Source of the DNA: Durusdinium trenchii
Taxonomy: Eukaryota; Sar; Dinophyceae; Suessiales; Symbiodiniaceae
Direction of reading: 5' to 3'
NCBI GenBank assembly: GCA_963970005.1
Contig: CAXAMN010026783.1
Coordinates: 74,571-138,570, forward strand
Length of the DNA stretch: 64,000 nucleotides
Part shown: in pieces, positions 57,840 through 64,000 of the stretch
How positions within the stretch are numbered: the stretch's first letter is position 1
Layout: every line of letters starts with the position of its first letter
Notes under the pieces: generated by a model
What the model saw: the letters and a program-made list of their open reading frames with translations, nothing else
What the model was told of the DNA's origin: nothing
The model's database searches: none
Translations under genes and position numbers: made by a program

Positions 57840-57960
57840 GGGGCTTTTTCAAAAGAGAAATCCACATTTTGTGCCATCGAAGAAGCGCCGCGTCTTCGCG
57901 CGCTTGGCGGATTGGCGCCTGGCGGATTTGTTCACAGCTCATGCCAGGACCTGACCTGAG
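57840..57960 (-). CDS. Exon-like segment
   Basis: The frame reads PGMSCEQIRQAPIRQAREDA then ALLRWHKMWISLLKKP. Helical and basic; splice ends not fixed. Unknown. Confidence 0.33.
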
Positions 57961-58564
57961 ATGACTGGGTCGAAGGATGAGGGACTTGATAACTGAGACG
58001 TCAGCCAAACACGGAAGCTAAACTTGGAAACATGAAGAAGCCAAGCAAGCTAGAAGAACAGGCATATCCACCCGGACATGTGTTATCTATTCTGCATACA
58101 CAATTCGGTGTCGATTTGGTTCGAGGATGCTTCCATGTCATGCTCTTGGGCCCAGAATGTGCAGCAGCCATCAATGGTCAAACCGCCCTGGACTTCCCAC
58201 GTGGGACCGTCCAAGCAGCGCATCATCTCGTAGGAATTCCAAGACCTCAAGCAGCGGCCCTTGAATTCATTTGGATTCTCCAGGAACTGCCTGTGACAAG
58301 TTCTATCTCTACTACTGTAATATGTTTTCTTTCGTAGGTGACATCAATCTGTCCTTTGTTTCTTCACCCGTATCTGCTGGCAATGTTTCGACCATCATGG
58401 AGTGGCAGCAGTGGGATGCAACCAACACACGGTTGAAGGACAACATCCACAAGTACAACGAAGCATATCAAAAATACACAGCTGACAGGTCTATGTTTTG
58501 ATGTGTTTGTTATGTTTCTTTGGCACCAATTCAACAAATTTACTGTACCATTTTCGGGTCGTGC

Positions 58565-58700
58565 CGGATTTCTGCGGAAAAAGAACCCAGGCCCAACACC
58601 ACCAAGTTTAAAGGCGGCCATGGCCTCCACCGCACCCTCGTGCGGATCAAAGGCCCTCCGGCTCATCTCGCTGGGCGAAACCCATCGAAGACAACACCCC
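58565..58700 (-). CDS. Exon-like segment
   Basis: The frame reads WVSPSEMSRRAFDPHEGAVE then AMAAFKLGGVGPGFFFRRNP. Protein-like; no family recognised. Confidence 0.3.
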
Positions 58701-59694
58701 AATAGGCCATCCTACGTCGTTTCGTTGTCGCGTTCCCCCCCCATCCCAATGTTCTCATTATAGATGTCCAAACCTGATGGCAATAATTAGCCCAAACATG
58801 ATGGCAGTATGAGGCCCCAAAGAAACCCACTCCAAAGCATCTCTCCCATGTCACATGTATCCTCCTTAAGCTTATCGTTCGTCTTCAATCGCTCGGCACA
58901 GCTGAGCTCATCGTCTTCTTCGCTGAGCTACGCAGCGCAGCTCCCTTGGAACCCTCAAGAGGATCCGCGGGGAACGTGTCAGGACCTGCGGCGGATGCGG
59001 ACGATTTGGGCGTGGAGACGCAGCGCCCTGGAGTGGCGTCGCGTGAGGTCGAAACCGGGGTCAAACGTATTCACCATGTGAGGTCGTGGGACGGTATTGA
59101 CATGAGAAAGCGGCGCTTTCTGCAAGAACAAAGTATAGAGTCCTCTGATGTCCTCTGTGGTCATTGACTCGTCCGAAATCGCGTGAGAAATCAACAACCT
59201 TGAAATGGCCCTTGAGATGGCCAGAGATCATCGAAGCTGAGTGTTTCACAAAGGGACAGGGCTTTGATGGTCGACTCACCATCGACTCATCTGGTGAGGG
59301 CGAAGAAAGTGATGCTGTGCATCCAGTATCGCACCCCCACGTGCGAGATGTTCAGGTCAGTAGCAACTTTTCCTGGGACATTTCAGGTTGGGTATGTTCC
59401 ACTCTTAATAGGTCATCAACCTTGGACCATGTGTATAAGCACTGCCTCTAGGATGCTCATCGACAGGATCACTGGTACGGATGCCCAGCCAACTACTTCC
59501 AACTTGTCATTGTGAACTCCAGTTCTTCTCAAAGTTTTCAGAACGGTCCGTTGGATTCGATGCTTTGACATTGACATCGAATCCTCGGGAACAGAAGTTG
59601 TCACGAAGATTTGAGATAGATGAGATAGACAGCATGACCTAGACACGTCCTTGAGACATTCAGATGAGATGTTTCATCCCTTTTCGACCCTTTG

Positions 59695-59880
59695 GTGTTC
59701 TCCACTCAGACCCTCTTGGGCCCCCTCTTCCATGAATCGACTGAGCTTCTGTCCCGAGATTGCAAGGCGCAAGCGCCTCCACGTCCAGCCCCCACTCGTC
59801 GAAAAGCCGCTGATGCTCCAGCAAAGCGCCGAGGAGCACCTGCGGCAATTCCGATGGCACGCCGAGATCTCGTCAGTGTC
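59695..59880 (-). CDS. Exon-like segment, helical
   Basis: The frame reads SELPQVLLGALLEHQRLFDE then WGLDVEALAPCNLGTEAQSI. The hydrophobic/charged periodicity fits a real helix. Two other minus frames are also open, so the call is modest. Confidence 0.33.
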
Positions 59881-59949
59881 GACCATCCCGACATATGGGT
59901 CGATTTCAAAGGAATACAAATAGCGATTTCGGTGTCCGTGCCATGTCCC

Positions 59950-61195
59950 CTCTATGGACTTCACACCACGCCAGTTTGAGTGTAATACATATATGTGTGT
60001 ATATGTATATGTATATATATACAGTATATTGTTATAACAGAAACAATATATTGTTATATAGAGTCTCTGAGTTGTCTCGAATGCAAATACGTGCATGGAC
60101 AATCGCCAGTCAGCATCGGCAACAACGACAATGCACAGCGTTGCACAATGACCATGACCTGTTCCACGTCGCGTCGACACAGGATTAACAACCCCCCCAA
60201 AGTAGTTTCGTCCGCCTTGGGTCGTCTGATCGGCAGTATGCACAACTTTGCGAACACTGGCTCAACCAATGACCAAGCTTACGATATCTTACGATGATGT
60301 TTAAAGCTTGATCACCAAAGATCGGCATTCAACAGCTGGTTCATTGTTGTTTTGTGCTTATGAACGGGTCAATCCAACCTCCAAATCAGTCAACCATGGT
60401 CCCCCATGGTCAGCCCCCGTGCCTCGGGGCAGTCCCGGAGCGTGGTCAGCGTAGACCTGCCCCCAGCGACTTGAGCTGGCGTGACTCGTCTATCTCGTCT
60501 GGTGATCTTTGCTGGTGATCCTAACATCTCATGTAAAGAAACTCTTCATCCATCAAAATTTTGCGGAGGTTGCAAGCTCTGCAAACGCCCCCCCGGAAAA
60601 AACATAAAGATATATAAAGATCGAATTTAGATGCAGTGCCACTCAAACCCGCTGTGTGAAATCATGCGTGGCAGGCCTGATCGGGCTCTCAAGATCTCTC
60701 AGTGTTGACCAAGCACAGGCATCGGAGTTCACAAGACATCATTTTAGGCATGTGGGACATTGTGGGACATATCCAATCAACGTCTTGAAAGCCACAACTC
60801 CCAAAACATCCCTCAGAAACGCCCATACCCTTATCTTTCTAACTCAGTGGTACGCCCTTCAACCACGCCAAACTGCAGGCATCCTTGGGGCTCCAAACAC
60901 GGCCTACCGGGCCGTCGGCCGCGACCCACCAAAGCAGGCCCAAGGCACGAACCCAGCATCCCTTGAAGAGTGGCAGCTGAGGCCTGGCCAACGGCACCAG
61001 GCCAGGTGCGACCGACCATAACAACCTCAAACAAACATACTCCAAACCCAGTGGTTCGATGGCTGTGTTAATTAGGTCATAATGTCATATGAAGGCATGG
61101 TGTCCCTATGTGTGCAAGACTCAAAGACATGGGAAACGGTACCATCTACAAAACTCACATCTGCTTCACGATTGTCATTTGACATCTTTTATGAA
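59950..61195. other. No supported gene
   Basis: (TATG/TATA)n at 59990-60025, then low-complexity. A GC-rich patch at 60890-61010 has open frames on the minus strand without clear content. Confidence 0.4.
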
Positions 61196-61199
61196 ATCA

Positions 61200-61310
61200 C
61201 TCCAACATCCATCTCTTTGGGTGAGAGGCTTGAAGGTTTAAACGTGCCCTCCCAACCGCGCCGCACCTCCAACGCCGCCGGGTTGGCGTCTAAGAGTTCC
61301 TTGAACGAAA
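61200..61310 (-). CDS. Exon-like segment
   Basis: The frame reads SFKELLDANPAALEVRRGWE then GTFKPSSLSPKEMDVGVIS. Upstream hydrophobic codons (LCLCFLLLV) could extend it as a membrane span. Unknown. Confidence 0.35.
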
Positions 61311-61779
61311 CCAGAAGCAAAAAACACAAGCACAATATGTTGAGTGCTTCACCATACCGCAGAAAGCCGCGATCTGAATGCCGATGGGAAAGCCAACACC
61401 CACCAGGCAAACAACATATATAAAGCAACCAAACCCCAAATTTGCGCAACAACCAGCTTCTCTGGGTTAAACGGTTCAGCACCAATAGCAGAATTTGGTG
61501 GGCATAGAGGCATAGAACTTACAAAAGGTCTGGTTGATCAGAATCAAACAACACTTTAAGCCTGCATTGCAAAAAATGAGCTCAATCACCATCCAATTGT
61601 TTAGGGAAAGGGACATTGCTTCTCAGAAACTCGTTCCGACAAAGGTCTACATACAGAAAAACAACCTTTCCCTGCCAAAGAATTGCTGGACACAAGCCAA
61701 AGGCACCGGCTGCCTACGGACCGCACGCGTCAGCTCCTACAAAATAGAGATTACCACAAGGGCAAGTCGGTGAGGGGCT

Positions 61780-62398
61780 CTCGACACATACTGATGCATT
61801 CAAGCCAACTCTAAACAATAAACAAATATATGATAATTGCAAGTTGAGAGGAGCTCGCCATCTTCTATCTCTTTGGGGCTCTGTAATCTATAGTTCTATC
61901 ATGCTCTATCTGCTCCGCTATTTGTGTTCTGCATCTGCTCTTTCCCCACTGGCACAGTGAAGGCCGTTAGATTCCGCAAACAGGCCAGATCGCAACGGGC
62001 ACCACTGGATCAGAACATGCCAGAATGCAGGCCAAATAGAATGCCAGTGTAAATGCTAGATAGAATATGATAGAATTACACTGAATGCTAGAATATCTCA
62101 AACAGAATTGAATGCACAATAGATGCCAAACATTGCCAAATAATGTCACAATATGCCCAATAGAATGTTACACATAGATGCCAAATAGAATGTCTGAATA
62201 CAGTACGTGATAGTACGTGTCATATTGTGTCATCATATGTGCCAGAATGTATGTCAACATAGACTGCCAAATAATCTGCCACCGCCAAACCCAAACACCA
62301 GGACGGCCTACCGGACCCTCACACTAGAATTTACTTCTCGGTTCCTAGATCTCACTTTGCAGTGTGTTGGCAATCCCGGGTGACTTTCCTCTGAAGAC
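61780..62398. other. Non-coding with dispersed AATGCCAAATAGAATG-like words
   Basis: Words such as ATGCCAAATAGAATG and AATAGAATG recur irregularly from 62010 to 62280, suggesting a decayed tandem array. No ORF. Confidence 0.5.
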
Positions 62399-62785
62399 AT
62401 GAAGCCTTGAAGCCCTGCTGACGACCTGAAGCCTTGAAGACCTGAAGCCTTCTGACGACCTGAAGCCTTGAAGTCGTGAAGACCTGAAGCCTCCTGACGA
62501 CCTGAAGCCTCCTGACGACCTGACCTGAAGCCTTGAAGACGTGAAGACCTGAAGCCTTCTGACGACCTGAAGCCTTGAAGACGTGAAGACCTGAAGCCTT
62601 CTGACGACCTGACGCCTTCTGCCGACCTGAAGCCTTCTGACGACCTGACGCCTTCTGCCGACCTGAAGCCTTCTGACGACCTGAAGCCTTGAAGACCTGA
62701 AGCCCTGAAGACGTGAAGACCTGAAGCCTTGAAGACCTGAAGCCTTCTGACGACCTGAAGCCTTCTGACGACCTGAAGCCTCTTC
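62399..62785 (+). repeat. Compound minisatellite, units of about 18 and 16 bp
   Basis: Two unit types alternate: GACCTGAAGCCTTCTGAC (18 bp) and GACCTGAAGCCTTGAA (16 bp), with GACGTGAA inserts. All three minus-strand frames stay open across the whole array (longest 200 codons), each giving a repetitive Gly/Phe/Arg/Ser/Leu-rich peptide. I treat the ORFs as a by-product of the repeat. Confidence 0.85.
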
Positions 62786-62885
62786 GTGTCTTCGTGTCTT
62801 CGCGTGTCTTCGTGTCTTCGCGTCTCTTCGTGTCTTCGCGTGTCTTCGTGTCTTCGCGTGTCTTCGAGTCTTCGTGTCTTCGCGC
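62783..62885 (+). repeat. Second minisatellite, TCTTCGTGTCTTCGCG type
   Basis: Adjacent to the first array, units of 16-18 bp built from TCTTCGTG and TCTTCGCG(TG). On the minus strand it reads as Arg/His/Glu/Asp/Thr-rich repeats. Confidence 0.85.
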
Positions 62886-63477
62886 AAAAGTCACAACCCG
62901 CTTCTGCCAACGCAATGTCACTTTGGATTGCTATTTACGCTCGCTCCATCTCAATATGTTTCTTGCTTCTGCGATCTGTTGCGTGGTGAAGTCCTTTGCA
63001 AAATGCGCAGGTACTTGTTTCATGGCATGGTGCATAGTGTGAACAAACTGGTTCGTGTGATTCCAACAAATGACACGTGCTCAATGATTAATTCCTTCAT
63101 GCAACCGAATCATTTCAGATGAAATGCCGTGGTGATCACTTGAAGTACAGTGGCCATCAAATGCCATCAAAGGCATCAAAGGAACCCTAAGCTATTATAT
63201 AAATACTACGTACTACGGTTGAATGAATCATGTGCTATTCAAACCCAGGGATTCCGGGACTCCTGCTGCGTCAGCCCTGCGTGACGTAGGAAGTGTAGCA
63301 CCTGGCAATGCAATCATCTGTGATGTGATTTCTCTTGGTTTGCAATTGCAGTCATTTCTGACAATAAGTGATGCAGGTCATTGCAGGCCTCTGTTGATTT
63401 GCAATGACTTCATAAATCCTCTCCCTTTCGTTCCGCTTTTTTGGGGTCCCTGTTCGTCCCGCGTCGAACCCGACTCA

Positions 63478-63690
63478 CCGCACCTCTGACGCATGAGGTC
63501 CGGCTGTTCGTCCTCGCTGAGCCGTGTCCACGCCCAAGTCCCGCAGCTCCTCCAATCGCAGCTCCAAATCACAGTCTTCAGTGGCACAGTCAGGCGGAAC
63601 ATCCACAGTCAGCACGGTGGAGACGACACATGTTGCTTGATTTGTTTCATTTTGGACATGAACATCTGCTGGAATAGCAACCTTTCTGGA
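63478..63690 (-). CDS. Exon-like segment
   Basis: The frame reads VAIPADVHVQNETNQATCVV, then STVLTVDVPPDCATEDCDLE and LRLEELRDLGVDTAQRGRTA. Alternating hydrophobic residues suggest beta structure followed by a helix. It is part of a longer open frame to 63999, whose remainder is less convincing. Unknown product. Confidence 0.42.
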
Positions 63691-64000
63691 TGAAATGCCC
63701 CGGACTCGCCCGTTGAACACTGGAACATGTATACATATGGATGCCATGATGCCATCCCACATACCAGGACCTTTTGCGGTCAGACGTCCAAATCCAAAAC
63801 CTGTTGATTCCAAATTTGCAAAGGATGCCAAAGGGCAGGTCAGGTTGGGATCTCTTCCTCCCAAAGTCTTCTTGGAACTTCGATGCCTCTCAGAAACAGT
63901 CCTTGATGGACAATGTCGCGAAGCTGCGCCAAACCACCTGGCACCCCAACCAAAACAGCCTGAAAACTTGCTTTCAATCCATGGGATGGAGTTATTCATT

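Noticed and set aside
62308..62921. Three overlapping minus-strand genes of 180-200 codons
   Set aside because: They are all products of the minisatellite; peptide sequences are pure repeats and no start context or splice signal supports them.

Overview
The window looks like nuclear DNA of a dinoflagellate, most likely Symbiodiniaceae or a close relative. I see no prokaryotic operons. Coding signal comes as many short exons (about 60-300 bp) in long intergenic or intronic DNA. Some intron ends are GA-AG or GC-AG, a known dinoflagellate habit, and the only recognisable host genes are eukaryotic membrane proteins. There is a 10-N assembly gap at 35194-35203. The assignment is inferred from gene style; I found no rRNA or spliced-leader sequence to prove it.

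The main feature is a previously uninterrupted locus split by one very large DNA transposon at 14510-35651 (about 21.1 kb). It has 28-bp perfect terminal inverted repeats (14510-14537 and 35624-35651) and a 5-bp target site duplication GTAGT just outside them (14505-14509 and 35652-35656). All recognisable coding in it is on the + strand. In order it holds: a multi-exon acidic/proline-rich gene (about 15.6-20.1 kb), a small Cys/Lys-rich ORF (21.3-21.8 kb), a small Cys-rich spliced gene (22.6-23.5 kb), a RING-H2 protein with a Met/Gly-rich N-terminus (25284-26586), a broken ORF (26.7-26.9 kb), a 100-aa ORF (27.7-28.0 kb), a large six-exon gene of about 1,270 aa that is the best transposase candidate (28.05-32.8 kb), and a C5-cytosine-methyltransferase-like gene (34170-35081). 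Several of these carry frameshifts or in-frame stops, so this copy looks decayed or the assembly has indels.

Left flank (1-14504): minus-strand exons of an amino-acid transporter of the AAAP/SLC38 type (1120-3260), then scattered minus-strand exon-like segments up to about 11.6 kb whose products I cannot name. Right flank (35657-64000): minus-strand exons of a voltage-gated cation channel with S3, S4, S5-pore linker, pore/S6 and C-linker pieces (46177 down to 39823), a multi-membrane-span protein gene (48940-47729, with one in-frame stop), an intronless-looking 137-codon reading frame (52157-52567), and further isolated exon candidates. The flanks also hold two long foldback hairpins (38211-38348 and 51782-51877) and a compound minisatellite (62399-62885) that is open in all three minus-strand frames.

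Limits: exon joins were tested by hand for frame only where stated. No similarity search was possible. Many low-confidence exon calls rest on reading-frame quality and splice-like ends alone.
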